Positions 51,904 through 62,913 of a stretch of DNA of 64,000 nucleotides are shown piece after piece. The stretch covers positions 6,719,592 through 6,783,591 of the forward strand of contig CM030935.1 of NCBI GenBank assembly GCA_018136815.1. Direction: 5' to 3'. Position numbers and translations under genes: made by a program. Each line of letters starts with the position of its first letter. Position 1 is the first letter of the stretch. The stretch comes from Isochrysis galbana (lineage: Eukaryota; Haptophyta; Isochrysidales; Isochrysidaceae). Below the pieces are notes generated by a model. The model was not told where the DNA came from. It was given only the letters and a program-made list of their open reading frames with translations, and ran no database searches.

Positions 51904-54669
51904 CTACTGGGCCGGACGGAGAACAACCATCGTGCGGAGGCGGCGGTGGACTTCTGGGTCGTTACCACACTCGCCACTGCCGCCTTCGCAGAGAAAACGA
52001 ATGTATGGTTGGCAAACGACGGGGTTATGAGCTCCGTCGCCCGTGCCATACTTCCACAAGTCTGCCTCGGGCGTACCAGATGGAGCCCGGGGACGAAAGG
52101 CGCAGTACGCGCAGCCGTTGGCGTCGGTCCACTCCTTGACGTCGCGGTCTAAGTCGTCGAGACGCGGCGCCGTCATGGTGGCATCCGAGGGACGGCAGCG
52201 CGTGAGCGCAGCGCGAAGGGCCGGGTGACCCGCGTAACGAGAGATTTGCCAGAAGCGGGCTCGCGCTCGAGACCAGCTACCTGGATCCCATTCCGAGAGG
52301 CCCGAATCGGCCGGAAGCCCAAGGCCGTTCGGAGGGGGATCACATTGGCGACGGGAAGACGTGCTTTTGCCGAGGGGACGGTCAAGAAGTGCGTCCGGTA
52401 ACGGAGACGATGCGGAGTAATTCGTAGGCGGAGGCGGAGCCCGACGATTGTCAGCGCCAGTCGCCTTGCGGTTCGAGTTGTTGTTTTGCGATTTTAATGC
52501 CTCGGCCACCGCCGCTTGGACGGCGGCGACCATCGAAGCCGTAGTGTCTGCGGGGTTAGAGGCAGTCTTAGCAACCTTGGCGGTCTTGGTGGACTTGGAA
52601 GTAGTCGCCGGCGGCGTCACGGCGGCGACCGTGACCGACGCTTGTTGGCCAGCGCGGGCTTGTTCGTACGGGCTCAGGTAGCGCTGGCAGAGGTTGACGC
52701 ACGAAAGGGCCGAACGAGGGAGCTCGTGGTTCTCGACGCGGAAGCGAGTCTTCGCAAGACACTCGCCGAACTTGGTCGCGTTATCCACGCCGCGAGCCGC
52801 GTCGACCTTGTCGTTCCGAATGATGGACTCGAATCGTTGATTGATATCGTGCGACATGTTTGGGTGGTCCCAGACCGTCGTGGCATCCACCTTCGCGTCA
52901 CCCATCTTGCGGACGTACGCGCGCACCAAATTCTTGGATAACTCTAAGAGATCGGAGCCGGCTTCACGGGCTACGAGGCGGTCCCACTCCATGGAGGCGG
53001 AGTCTTTGGCGAAGCCGGGCACGTTGGCCGCGAAGGTGACGTCGCACTTGCGGAGAAGCACGTCGCAGGCCAGCGCGGGATTGAGAGAGAGAACCGGATC
53101 TTCGGCGAGATCGAGGAGGAAGGCGTAAATCCTTTGGTTGCCGGTGGTGCACAAGTTGGCGGCCGCTAGCAAGGATGTAAAGATTTCACGGTGGTCGCAG
53201 CCGAGCGAGAGGGCGCGCTCGAGTGGCTTGATGAAGGACAGACGAAAATCATTCTAGGAGGTGGCCGCTGTCTGGACGTTGTCCGAGGCCAGGCCCTTGG
53301 GGAACTTGATCTCGGAAAGCTCTTTGCCCATTCGGACTTGGTGATGGAGGGTGCGGTCGAGGAAGAAGCGGCTCCGAGCCCACTTGGTCACGTGCTCCTT
53401 CTCGAAAAACACACGGTAGTGCCAAACATTGCCGGCCCGAGAGAGGCCGCCGTTGAGAATGGCGTGGATTAGCTCGAAATCGTCGGAGTTCTTGTAGAGA
53501 GAAGCTACCTCATAGGGGGACATGTTAAACAGTTGGTCCCATGAGGCTAGGATGACCTCTCGCTCAGAAACATCCCCGGCGAGGCTTGGATCGACGGGAT
53601 GCCGCCGAGTCGCCGGATTTGGAAGCGAGCGGAGGCCCGCGACGGTGGGTGGAGGTTGGGGATCAGAAACAGGCTTGACAGACGGGACAGGAACGGGTGT
53701 ATTGGGTACGGGATCGGAAATCGGATTTGGCGGAACGGAGAACGGCGCGGCGGGCAAAGGTTGAGAAGGGAACTTGGCCGAGGCAGGGGGAGCACCGATG
53801 GAGTTGTCTCCTTCTTCCACAAGCGGTGGCGAAGTTTCGACTCGAGACGAAGTCGTAGTGCCCGCTTGGCCCTGTAGAATGTTGAGTATCGTGTTGAAGG
53901 TAGACCCCACCTCTCGCTGAAATTCTTCGTGGCGCTGGGCGGCTTGGAGGGTAGAGGACTCGAGGCGGTCGACAGCGCCGCGGAGAGCCTCGATCTGGAC
54001 TTGTTGGTCCATGATTTGGGCGGCGCCGACGGTGGCGGTCGGAGGTGGAACGACGTTACGTTTGGGGTACGAATACGTCGACGGGGGTGGAACAAACTCT
54101 TCATATGGTGGGGGCTCGAAAGGAGGGAGGGACCGGACGGAACCCACATCATCTTCAGCACCAACCACAGAGGGATTGAGAGAGGAAGGAACACTTGGCA
54201 AAGGATCAGCGAAAGAAAGGAGAGGAAAGGCCACCGGTGGAGCAACGGACGAGGCTAGAGGACCCATTCCAGCTCCAGTTGACGGGGTGTGAGTAGAGGC
54301 CCGCGGAGGCGGCGGAACTTCGACCGTCGGCGCGGAGAGGCGAGAGGGGGGGAGAACTGGCTCGGAAAGGCTCTCCTTTGAAGAAGGGAGGGGTCCCACG
54401 AGGCTCTCTTCCCCAGGAGACTTCGACCCGAACAGTTCGGGAAGAGAAGAAGAAGAGACGGGCTCATGACGCGGGGACGATGAAGATTTCTCAAGGGAAG
54501 AACTCGACGTGACGACCGGAGCCGAAGGCGCGAGCGAAGATTTTGTGCTTGTCAGAGCAAGGCTCATCTCACTCTTGGAGATGGCCTGCGAGGGCGCGCC
54601 GGCAGCTAGCGCGGAATGCGGTTCTTGCGGGGAGCTCATGGAGCTTTCCTCGGGGGTGACTACGGGCAT
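51904..54669 (-). CDS. Gypsy gag region, one frame with an internal TAG
   Basis: The likely start is 54669 (MPVVTPEESSMSSPQEP). The frame is open to 55026, but that part is a hydrophobic low-complexity leader. The first ~380 residues are Pro/Ser-rich. A capsid-like helical region follows (EREVILASWDQLFNMSPYEV, HAILNGGLSRAGNVWHYRVF). TAG at 53256-53254 interrupts, and the same frame continues without loss (NDFRLSFIKPLERALSLG, then ASMEWDRLVAREAGSDLLEL). A Cys-rich end follows (CAYCAFRPRAPSG, VCQPYIRFLCEGGSGEC), which could be a nucleocapsid-type zinc site. The frame ends at TAG 51906-51904. Gag proteins package the element RNA into particles. Confidence 0.7.
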
Positions 54670-54965
54670 GGTGATCGACGCACGACGCACGACGCACGGA
54701 GGGCGCGGAAGTGTGGAAGGAGGCTTGTGGGAGGTGGTGGCAGGCGACTGGGGGTGGCTCAGGCGCGTGCTTGGCTGGTATTGACTCGTTGACTCGGGGT
54801 ATAGACTCGGGAACTCGGGGGGACTCGCTTGGGAACACGGTGGGACTCTGTCGCATTCGCGATGTCTCAGAGGCAAAAAGAAATAACAGTAAAAGAAAAA
54901 CAGTAAACAGTAAAAAGAACAGAGGAAGAAAGAAGAAGAAAAGTGAAAAAGAAGAGAAAAAAACC

Positions 54966-54980
54966 CAGAGTATATAGGGC
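54966..54980 (-). promoter_or_regulatory. Possible TATA box of the gypsy element
   Basis: The minus strand reads GCCCTATATACTC at 54980-54968, about 300 bases upstream of the likely gag start (54669). The position suits an LTR or leader promoter, but no repeat confirms the LTR. Confidence 0.35.
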
Positions 54981-55024
54981 GGTTCTCAGCCCTTCCCATC
55001 GGCCCTATGGCTACGTAAACTCTC

Positions 55025-55110
55025 ACGTGGCATAGTGGTTCAACCCACCGCCTCCACCAACCTTTTGCTCTGGGTCGCGAGTTCGAGTCCGGACGGAGCG
55101 CTCTGCAGTT
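55025..55110 (+). repeat. tRNA-like (A box/B box) segment, possible SINE head
   Basis: GTGGCATAGTGGTT resembles a tRNA A box and GGGTCGCGAGTTCGAGTCC a B box, about 50 bases apart, as in tRNA-derived SINE heads. The arms do not pair well enough for a working tRNA. A second GCAGTTCGAGCCCC follows at 55104. Confidence 0.4.
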
Positions 55111-55139
55111 CGAGCCCCGCTCCTTCTCCTCTCCGATCT

Positions 55140-55290
55140 TCTTCTACAGTTAAATTCCACACTCTTCTTCTACCATTAAAAATTCCACGCTCTTCTTCTA
55201 CGGTAAAAATCCTGCCTCTTCCTACTGTTAAAATCCTGTCTTCCTACCGTTAAAATTCTGCACTCCGTCTACCGTTAAAATCCTGCCTCC
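55140..55290 (+). repeat. Degenerate tandem repeat, ~25-bp unit, six copies
   Basis: Units resemble CTTCTTCTACNGTTAAAATN with CCNCNCT endings. They vary by substitution and short deletion. Confidence 0.7.
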
Positions 55291-55429
55291 GTCGCCTTGC
55301 CAAGACATTTCCTCTGCCTTCCTGCCAGCTTCCTTGCCAGTTCCTTCCGCCCCGGTTTCCCGCTTGTCTGCAAATCGGTTTCACCGCATTACGACCAAGC
55401 TTAGTGGGGAAACTCCTCGTCCAGTTCCG

Positions 55430-55565
55430 TTACCCGAAAATCTCGTTCATCTCGTCGGGCCCCAGGGCCATCTCGTTCATCTCGTCGGGCCATCAAGGCC
55501 ATCTCGTTCATCTCGTCGTCGGGCCATCAGGCCATCTCGTTACATCTCGTTCATCTCGTTACAAT
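55430..55565 (+). repeat. Tandem repeat of ATCTCGTTCATCTCGTCGGG type
   Basis: Four to five imperfect ~30-bp units combine ATCTCGTTCATCTCGTCGGG with CCATCAGGCC. No gene is supported. Confidence 0.75.
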
Positions 55566-56314
55566 CCAAGCTGCGGCTTTGATTTCCACAGACTCGACGA
55601 AGTTGCTACAAAAACACTCACAAGAAACCCAAACCCCAACGACCTTGGGCTCAGAAAACCAACGTAAACACTCCGGAATCATACGATAAACAAACCCTCC
55701 CCGTGCGACAAAGGCTGAGGTCGCGATCGCTCGTCATGCGCGAAGAAATACGGAAAGAGAGCGCAAAACTACGCAAACGAAGGGTTCAAACTATCGTTAA
55801 AGTGAAAACTCGTCCGCTGAAGCCAACGCGGAGGGTCGAGGAGAGGTCCAAACTCGCGCGGGGGGAAGAAGGCGATGTGCAGAGAGACCTTCTAGACAAG
55901 CGACGAGCAAGGGGCGACGAAACAAGACGCGAGACGCGGGGCGCGTGCCATTCGTTCTTCCTTTCTTTCACCGAAAACGCGGCGAAACTAACGTTAAACA
56001 TCGGTACCCCCTCCGCGAGAATCGCGAAGAAGAACGGACGAGATGGAGGCAATCATCGAAGGAATCGCGAGAGGAATCGAAGCGAGGGGGGGGAAACAGC
56101 GCGCGCGGGGGGGGGAACGAACGACGGCCGGAGGAAACGAACCGCGCGCGGAGGAGAAGAACCTCGCGCGGGGGGGGGGAATAATATAACGGCCGGAGGC
56201 GACGGATGGCACGCCGAGAGGAAGAACCTGCCGCGGGGGGCGAGGGACCGAGGGCACCGCGGGGCAGCGTGGGAGGGCGCGAGGGTGATCTCGGAGCGAG
56301 ATCGCGTCCTTTCC
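55566..56314. other. Intergenic, G/A-rich, nothing recognised
   Basis: A long plus frame (55703-56482) is Arg/Glu/Gly-rich and follows base composition only. I do not accept it as a gene. Confidence 0.45.
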
Positions 56315-56412
56315 CTCGCGGAGCGCAGAGAGACCCCCACGGAACATCCTGGGACCGGAGAATGTTTTGGACGAAACTTCCCTCCGTCGGCCGAGGAGAG
56401 GAGGACGGAGAG
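56315..56412 (+). repeat. Dispersed repeat H, copy 2
   Basis: Reverse complement of 2880-2975 over about 95 bp with few mismatches. It is followed by (GA)n. Confidence 0.7.
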
Positions 56413-56695
56413 AGAGAGAGAGAGAGTCTCGCAGAGCAACTGCGGAACGAGAAGTCGAAGTCATGCCGGTTTATTACCTTAAACGAGCCAACAATTATAG
56501 TAACAGCAAAAACAAAATTCGAATCGCAAATTTCGAGACCAAAATCTGCAAACCTGGACTTGAGACCATGGGGAATCCGAATCTGTGTGTCTTGTGCGTC
56601 AGTGGCAACACGGGGAACTGTTCAATTGTAATTGTGAGCGCGTACCTTACACGAATATTCATGCCTACAGCCTTCAGATGGGCAGGAATACAACA
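56413..56695. other. Short unassigned segment
   Basis: AT-richer sequence between repeat H and the minisatellite, without a supported gene. Confidence 0.35.
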
Positions 56696-57576
56696 CCAAG
56701 AGACAGTCCCATCGTCAGGAAGAGACAAAAACAAAACCATCCGCGCCCCCCCCTCCTTCTCCAAGAGACAGTCCCATCGACGGGAAGAGACAAAAACAAA
56801 ACCATCCGCCCCCCCCTCCTTCTCCAAGAGACAGTCCCATCGACAGGAAGAGACAAAAACAAAACCATCCGCGCCCCCCTCCTTCTCAAAGAGACAGTCC
56901 CATCGTCAGGAAGAGACAAAAACAAAACCATCCGCGCCCCCCCTCCTTCTCCAAGAGACAGTCCCATCGTCAGGAAGAGACAAAAACAAAACCATCCGCG
57001 CCCCCCCCTCCTTCTCCAAGAGACAGTCCCATCGACAGGAAGAGACAAAAACAAAACCATCCGCCCCCCCCCTCCTTCTCCAAGAGACAGTCCCATCGTC
57101 AGGAAGAGACAAAAACAAAACCATCCGCGCCCCCCTCCTTCTCCAAGAGACAGTCCCATCGTCAGGAAGAGACAAAAACAAAACCATCCGCCCCCCCCCT
57201 CCTTCTCCAAGAGACAGTCCCATCGTCAGGAAGAGACAAAAACAAAACCATCCGCGCCCCCCTCCTTCTCCAAGAGACAGTCCCATCGTCAGGAAGAGAC
57301 AAAAACAAAACCATCCGCCCCCCCCCTCCTTCTCCAAGAGACAGTCCCATCGTCAGGAAGAGACAAAAACAAAACCATCCGCGCCCCCCTCCTTCTCCAA
57401 GAGACAGTCCCATCGTCAGGAAGAGACAAAAACAAAACCATCCGCCCCCCCCCTCCTTCTCCAAGAGACAGTCCCATCGTCAGGAAAAGACAAAAACAAA
57501 ACCATCCGCGCCCCCCCCCTCCTTCTCCAAGAGACAGTCCCATCGACAGGAAGAGACAAAAACAAAACCATCTAAA
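56696..57576 (+). repeat. Minisatellite, ~62-65-bp unit, 14 copies
   Basis: The unit is CCAAGAGACAGTCCCATCGT then CAGGAAGAGACAAAAACAAA, ACCATCCG and a C run ending CTCCTTCT. Length varies through the C run. From ~57083 on, CCGCGCCCCC and CCGCCCCCCC variants alternate, giving a ~126-bp higher-order period. Overlapping long frames on both strands follow from the repeat and are not genes. A degenerate partial unit extends to ~57640. Confidence 0.95.
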
Positions 57577-57732
57577 GTACGCCCCCCCCCCTTAGCCCCT
57601 TAGCCCCTTCGTCGGGAAGGGACAAAAACAAAACCCCTGAGAGAGGGAAGGTAGTAGAGTAGGCGATGGGGGGCGGCCGGTGAAGCCTCGCGGCGATCCG
57701 GCGGCTTAACGGGAAAGACTATAGTCTCTCTC

Positions 57733-60173
57733 ATGCTCTGTGAGGGATTGCGTGGGGCGGCCGAGGCGGGATCTCCGGAAGCCGAAGAGGAGGGCTCCAA
57801 CAGCACTCCTGTGCCACGCACTGTGCCGAGGGAGGACACACAGACTGAGGAGAGAGAGGCGAGCGGGCTCGAGCCTCTCACCACAGAGCAGGCGAAAGAG
57901 CTGATCGAAGAGATTGAGGGCCTGCGTGCGGCCGGCGTGTCGCGCGAGGCATGGAAGCATGGTTGGTTCATTGGGTTCTCAGTTCGACGGCCCACAGGGG
58001 CCAAGTCGTCGCGCGGGGCGCCTCGTGGCGATCTCAACGTTGTCGACCCGCGTGACGGAGCGAAATACGCGTCGGTGGTCTCAATCAAGAGGAAGCTTGG
58101 GCTCATGGAGGCGGTCGAGCGGGTAGAACAGGCGCCGCGCCGTGCCGCCGTGGAGTATGAGGAGGTAGCATTGGCGGCGAGTGGCCAACTCGATGTGGCG
58201 GGAAAGCCACGCCGGTCGCGTGCGCAGGTGTGCCATGGTGCGGCGTGCACTAGGCCGTCGTGCGCGCTCACGTCGCTGCGCCACTGAGCGGGCCCTCGCA
58301 GCCCGGCCGCTCTCGACGGTTGGCTGAGCCTCCCGCTCCACCCTTCGTGCGCGTTCCCAGATCAACTATGCCGAGTCACCCGTGCTGACGCCCCGCCTGG
58401 TCGACATGGTTGTCCAGCAGCTGAGCGGCGCAGAGCGCGACGAGTCCAAGGCGGCCGAAGAGGCCCACACCGCCACGATGCCGCTGCGGGGCGTCCTGTG
58501 GATCGCCGAGCACGTCTCGCAAGACTATCACGATCTTCTGGCGCCATCGTCGTCCAAGAAACTCAAGGGGATGAGTGGCAGCGCCTCGCGGATTAAGGTG
58601 GATCTATTGCCGCTTACACCAACGCGCACCGCGCTCGCGGCGCTGCTGCGGCAGGGTAGGGTGCGCCGGTGGCTCGCCGTCGTGGCAGACGGCGTCCTTC
58701 CGCCGGCCACCACGGCCGAGGGCGCGCTCTCGCGGCTGCTGCTGCACACGCTCCAGGTCGACGAACCAGGCGAGCCGCCGTGGCAGCTTGGCGGGCGGCC
58801 GCGCGGCGCCGCGCCACCACACGGTGCTGATGCGACCGACCTGGCTGCTGCTTGGGGCCAGGCGTCGGCTAGCGCGGCCGGCCTCGGCGAGAATGGTCAG
58901 CCCACGGCAACCGCTTCCGGCATGATCCCAGCGGAGGCCGCCTCAGATGCCAGCGGCGGGGACGGCGGCACCGGAGCGCCCGCGGCGAGCGCGTGCGAGG
59001 CAGCCGCCGAGGGCCAAGTACCGGCGCGCGTGGTGCTGAAACTCCGAGGCTTCGGCAAGTGGGCGGAGCTACAGACCGCTCGGAAGAACGAGGCAAGCAG
59101 CATCGTGAGCGCCGACCCCACGGCGGGCGACGGCACATCTTCGCGCCGCGCGGCCTCTGTAGTGGCGGCACGCCTCGCAGCGACCATGGCGGAGATTGAG
59201 AACGAGGACGGCCCAAACGACAGCGAGGGTGAGAATGGCCGCCCTCGGCGGCGAACAGCGTCACGTCGCCACGGCTCGGATGACGACGACTACTCCGATG
59301 GCGGCAACGAGGAGGACAGCGGCGCGGACGAGAGCGACGAAGACTACGAGAGCGAAGGGCGCCGTGACGCCAAGACGGCGCGGCGCGCTCGCGGCGCGGG
59401 CGGAGGGCCTCTGATCGAGCGGTACGTGGCGGTCGATTCTCTGCGCGGCTGCTTGCCGGTTGCGCTGTACGACTCCTCAAATTTTGGTCCGCCGCCGGGC
59501 TGGGACGAGCAGATCATCGAGGGTGGTCGCCGGCCAAAGAAGCGGTGGGTCTTCTACTCGGAAGAGGACGTAGAGCTCCATGTGTTTGAGCGGTATGTGC
59601 CGTGCCGCAGCCTCGCCGCGCTACACCCGTGGCCCGCTACGTCGCACGCGTCGCTTGCCTGCCGCCTTACTTTGCTCCGCATGCCCTGCGTCATCGACCA
59701 GACGCGGCGACCTGGAGGACGCGCTCGAGCGTGACCAGGTACCGTGGGGCGCACCCGGCACAGGCGGTGTGGGGCGCAATGGCACGGGCGGCTCCGGGTT
59801 GGACGGTTCGCCTTGGCTCGGCCAGATTGTCGGCGGCGAGTGGCAGGTTCGCTCACGCGCTGCGAACCGCGCGGTGCGACACATCCTCGGGCGGCTGCAA
59901 GACCGCGGGCTGCTCTCGATCGTGCCACCCTCGCTCTCGGGCAAGGCGCACGAGCTGGTGGCCATCAACAACCACTACGCAACAGGCGAGCCGTTTGCGG
60001 TCCAGCGGCGCGAGGAGGAGAAGGCTGAGCGGCGCTCTCGCAAGTCCCGCGAGCGGGCGGCGCACGAGCCTGCGGAGGGTGAAGAGGGCGATGGCCTCGC
60101 CGAGATTGAGAAGGAGCGTCTGCGGAACATGGCGCGGAACAAGGAGCTGCTGAGGCAGCTTGGACTGGCGTGA
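57733..60173 (+). CDS. Uncharacterised three-exon protein with MBD-like segments
   Basis: Exons 57733-58227, 58361-59592 and 59702-60173 join in phase across GT-AG introns (CAG|GTGTGC...TTCCCAG; GCG|GTATGT...ACCAG), giving 732 residues. Residues ~70-125 (REAWKHGWFIGFSVRRPTGA, DLNVVDPRDGAKYASVVSIK) have the GW...R...G...DP.G..+.S pattern of methyl-CpG-binding/TAM domains. A second GW segment near the end of exon 2 (PPPGWDEQIIEGGRRPKKRW, VFYSEEDVEL) is similar. Between them is a helical region (LRGVLWIAEHVSQDYHDLLA) and a very acidic linker (DDDDYSDGGNEEDSGADESD). The C-terminus is basic, helical and coiled-coil-like (RREEEKAERRSRKSRERAAH). A nuclear chromatin role is an inference. I do not recognise the family as a whole. 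Confidence 0.7.
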
Positions 60174-60757
60174 GCGCGGCCGCGCACGGCGTGCCGCGCC
60201 TTTTCAGAAGCGCACTCTCCCCCTTGCAGTGCAGCCGATTCTGTTGCACGTAGGCAATGATCGCAAGGGGCACTGGGGTAGATCGGGTGGAACCGCATCA
60301 CGACAAGGGAGATCTTGCTGCGCCCGATGTGTGTTGGTGGATGGCACGAACAAGCCTGGCCTCATGTCCTGGAGCGCCGCCGAGGCCTAGGACACACGAG
60401 CTCAGGTCTAACAGCTGTTTCAGTGCGCTTCTTGATGTGCGTGCGTCGCTTGTGCTGTCATTACGCTGTCGCACTCCTAGATGGAGGCTGGTCAAGGGCG
60501 TTCCTCCTACCTTTCTCCCACCGCCGGTGCACGCCCCTTGGCTCGCATTTTTCCAACGGAGCATGAGACCACACTCTGTCGCCGGGGCCTTCGAGGCCGA
60601 ATGGGCATCTTCGCCGGCCTCTGGTGCGAATATCAATGATTGCTTCAGTGCTAGTGTTGCTGCGGTATTGTCCTAGGGTTGCACATGCTTCCTCTCCCCC
60701 ATTCTCCACTTGCTCATGTGATGCGACTGACTTTGTGTTAGTGTTACGTGCTTGTTG
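60174..60757. other. Intergenic, nothing recognised
   Basis: 3' flank of the three-exon gene. Short frames only, and no repeat partner found. Confidence 0.4.
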
Positions 60758-60850
60758 CCACTAAGTTTATACTTGGTTCACCTATGGCGGGGGGCACGAG
60801 CCCTCCCCTCCCATTCTCCTGGCATGCCTTATGGCTTGCCAGGATCAGAC
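60758..60850 (+). mobile_element. SINE-like family, A half (diverged)
   Basis: CTAAGTTTATACTTGGTTCA, GGGGGGCACGAGCCC and CTTATGGCTTGCCAGGA match 1363-1500 with an internal deletion. Confidence 0.65.
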
Positions 60851-61084
60851 CGCGCTTGCTGGCCCACTCTCTCTGTGAAGGGTCGTATGGAGCTGTGGCT
60901 GTGGTGCGACTGGGTGTGAGTGGAGGATGAACTGTAACATGAGAAGTATGGCCCGATTGGAGCATGGGGGGGGGGACAACGAGGAGCCGAGGAAGCGCGC
61001 GGGGACGGCCGAAGACATGGGCGCGCTCTCGGCGCCATCACGGGGCGCAGCAGCACGAGAACGGGGACGGAGGACGGACAAGGG

Positions 61085-61320
61085 GGCACAGAAAAAAAAA
61101 ACATCTGAAGATTCTGGGCTACACACCTACTATACTAGGGTACTTCCCCATCCCTTCTGACATCGCCCTTGTCTTCCCATCCCTCCACCTCCTCCCCTGC
61201 CCCCCTTCGGTCCATTGTCTTCGGTGTCCGGGGTCCGGCTCGGGTGCACTACCACGAGCCTGGTTCAGAGCGCGGGTTCCGGGCAGGCCTGTTGTCGGTC
61301 TAGACGAGGGGGCACAGAGG
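61085..61320 (-). mobile_element. SINE-like family E, copy 3 (reverse)
   Basis: On the minus strand: ACAGGCCTGCCCGGAACCCG, GGACACCGAAGACAATGGAC, then GTAGGTGTGTAGCCCAGAAT, CTTCAGATG and a T run. It matches 19715-19922 in order. The plus strand therefore starts with an A run at 61091. Confidence 0.65.
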
Positions 61321-62219
61321 GCGCTCGAGCGGTGGCGCAGAGCGTAGTCAAGACACGGAGGGAAAACGTCACGCGCGGGGGGAAGGGAATCGCGCGGGAA
61401 AGAAATAGACAAAAGGGGGCCGGAAACTCAAGGAAGCACTCGGGGAGAGACGGGGGGAGGGGAGAGGGGGGAGAGGGCTTCCGCGGGGGAGTCGGGGAGA
61501 GGAGAGGAGAGGGGGGGCGGACCGATACGGGACGATACGGGAAAAAGGGGGAACTGCGGCGCGGCGACGGAGAGGGAGTCGCGCGGGGAGACCTAATAAC
61601 GGAACGTACGAGGGGAAAGTGTACAAGGGCCCCCCTTTACCCGCGACAACCCCCCCGATGCGAGAGCCGAACAAACAAATCTATCTGAGCATTAGTACCA
61701 CTACTCTCACTAGCCCGGTACTAACACGACAGCCCTCAGCGCACCTGCCCGTACACCTTGGCGCGTGCTGTTGTCACAAATACATACTCCTATGCACCCT
61801 TCCACATCTCCCCCCTCGCAGGCCCCCGGCTCCCATTCTAACTCCCCACAAGTTAAAATGAGGGAAAACCCATTGAGGCGGTCCGGTCGACGCCGGCCGA
61901 CTCTCCGGGAAAAAGCACCGGGGGGGGGGGGAGGAACCTCTCGTCAAAAAAGGAGAACGGCCCTTACAGCTCGCGCCGCGAGCGGTCCTCGAAGAAATAA
62001 ATGACTGCGCCCCCCGATATCTGCCACAGGGACGTCTTGAGCCACTCCCTTCTTCTCGCCTCTCCTGTCGCCAGCCGCCCCCCTTCGCCCGTTTGCTAAC
62101 GCAAACGGGGCTCGTTTCTCACCACACTCCATCGGGGGGGGTGCAAATCCCCCCCTCTCCCTCGTTCCATTCTCTTCCGCCCCGGTCCCTGCGGCGCGTC
62201 GCCATGCGGCGCGCCATGG
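61321..62219. other. G/A-rich then mixed intergenic sequence
   Basis: Bases 61340-61610 are G/A-rich. No gene or repeat partner is recognised in the remainder to 62219, apart from a short CCCCCC/GGGGGG-flanked stretch near 62100-62160. Confidence 0.4.
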
Positions 62220-62600
62220 CCTGCTCTCAGAGGTCCTTCAGGGGCGCCCAGAGGGCCAGCAGGGCCAGCTCAGGGGGCAGTGGAGGCTGGGGCTCAGCCC
62301 CTGGCCCCCCTGCCTCTCCCTCGCTCGCCTCGCTGGCCTTGGGTGCCGCCCTGAGGCCCCTGTCTGCCTGGCGACCAGGGATGGGGGGGGGAGTCAGTAC
62401 GAGAGCAGGCCCATGCGGGCCTGGGAGTGCGGCTCGCGGCCCGCGCCCACTAGGGGTCTGGGCTGATTTGATGAGTGCCCTGCCCCTGCCAGAGGGCAGG
62501 GGCTGGGGTTGAATGTACGGGCCCACCCCGGGGGGTGTCCGCGATGGAAAGAGGGGGGCGCGAGGCCCCCATTGACCCCCACTTATAAAAGTAGGTTGCC
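62220..62600 (-). repeat. Dispersed repeats X and G together (reverse)
   Basis: 62250-62340 matches repeat X (30940-31055, opposite strand) and 62395-62600 matches repeat G (30420-30615, opposite strand). The spacing here is shorter because the A-half SINE copy present at 30684 is absent, supporting G-X as one unit interrupted at 30.7 kb. Confidence 0.65.
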
Positions 62601-62674
62601 GATGCGAGAGCCGATGTCGGGGCGGCGCACGCATCGCAGAAGGCGGGGAGAGGGGAGACGGGGCCGATAATGAT

Positions 62675-62913
62675 TCAGGCGGAGGCATGGGCCCAGGCGT
62701 TGGTGGCGTAGCGGACGCATGCATCGAGCTTGCGCTTGGGGAGCCACTTCGTTAGGAAATCGGCCGCCACGTGTTCTGTGCCGACGTGGCGGAGGGCGAC
62801 TTCGCCGGCGGCAACGCGCTGGAGGAGCGTGTGGTATCGGCGCATGAAGTGGGGCGCGCGAGAAGGGGCCGATCGCAGCGAGCCGACGCCCCAATGCGCT
62901 CGACGCTCCACAG
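62675..62913 (-). pseudogene. Ty1/copia RNase H C-terminal remnant
   Basis: APHFMRRYHTLLQRVAAGEV, ALRHVGTEHVAADFLTKWLP and KRKLDACVRYATNAW match the end of copia polyproteins (KHIDxRYHxxREKV...VxTxxxxADxxTKxLxxxxF). It is interrupted at its upstream side by the hAT-like element that starts at 62922. Confidence 0.75.

Larger units (their letters stand above)
43710..55026 (-). mobile_element. Ty3/gypsy chromovirus-type LTR retrotransposon, ~11.3 kb
   Basis: Minus-strand order is gag, methyltransferase-like domain, aspartic protease, reverse transcriptase, RNase H, integrase, chromodomain. Protease before RT and integrase after RNase H is the Ty3/gypsy order, and the chromodomain marks a chromovirus. 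No LTR pair could be matched. The 3' end faces an N gap at 43404-43503 and the 5' flank has a TATA-like box at 54971-54977. The integrase part has several frame changes, so the copy is probably inactive, while gag to RNase H is nearly intact. The coding interior is longer than usual because of the extra domain and long Ser/Pro-rich linkers. Confidence 0.9.

Noticed and set aside
55025-55110. A functional tRNA gene
   Set aside because: A- and B-box-like motifs are present, but the T stem and acceptor stem do not pair; kept only as tRNA-like repeat.
55703-56482. 259-codon Arg/Glu/Gly-rich plus frame
   Set aside because: Composition follows local G/A bias, with no domain, and its end overlaps dispersed repeat H.
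56696-57576. Regularly spaced repeats that might suggest a CRISPR array
   Set aside because: Units are tandem with no unique spacers, and the setting is eukaryotic.
56367-57595. Overlapping 402-, 336- and 178-codon frames with KRQKQNHP-type repeats
   Set aside because: They are translations of the minisatellite unit in different frames; a stop-free repeat unit is sufficient explanation.
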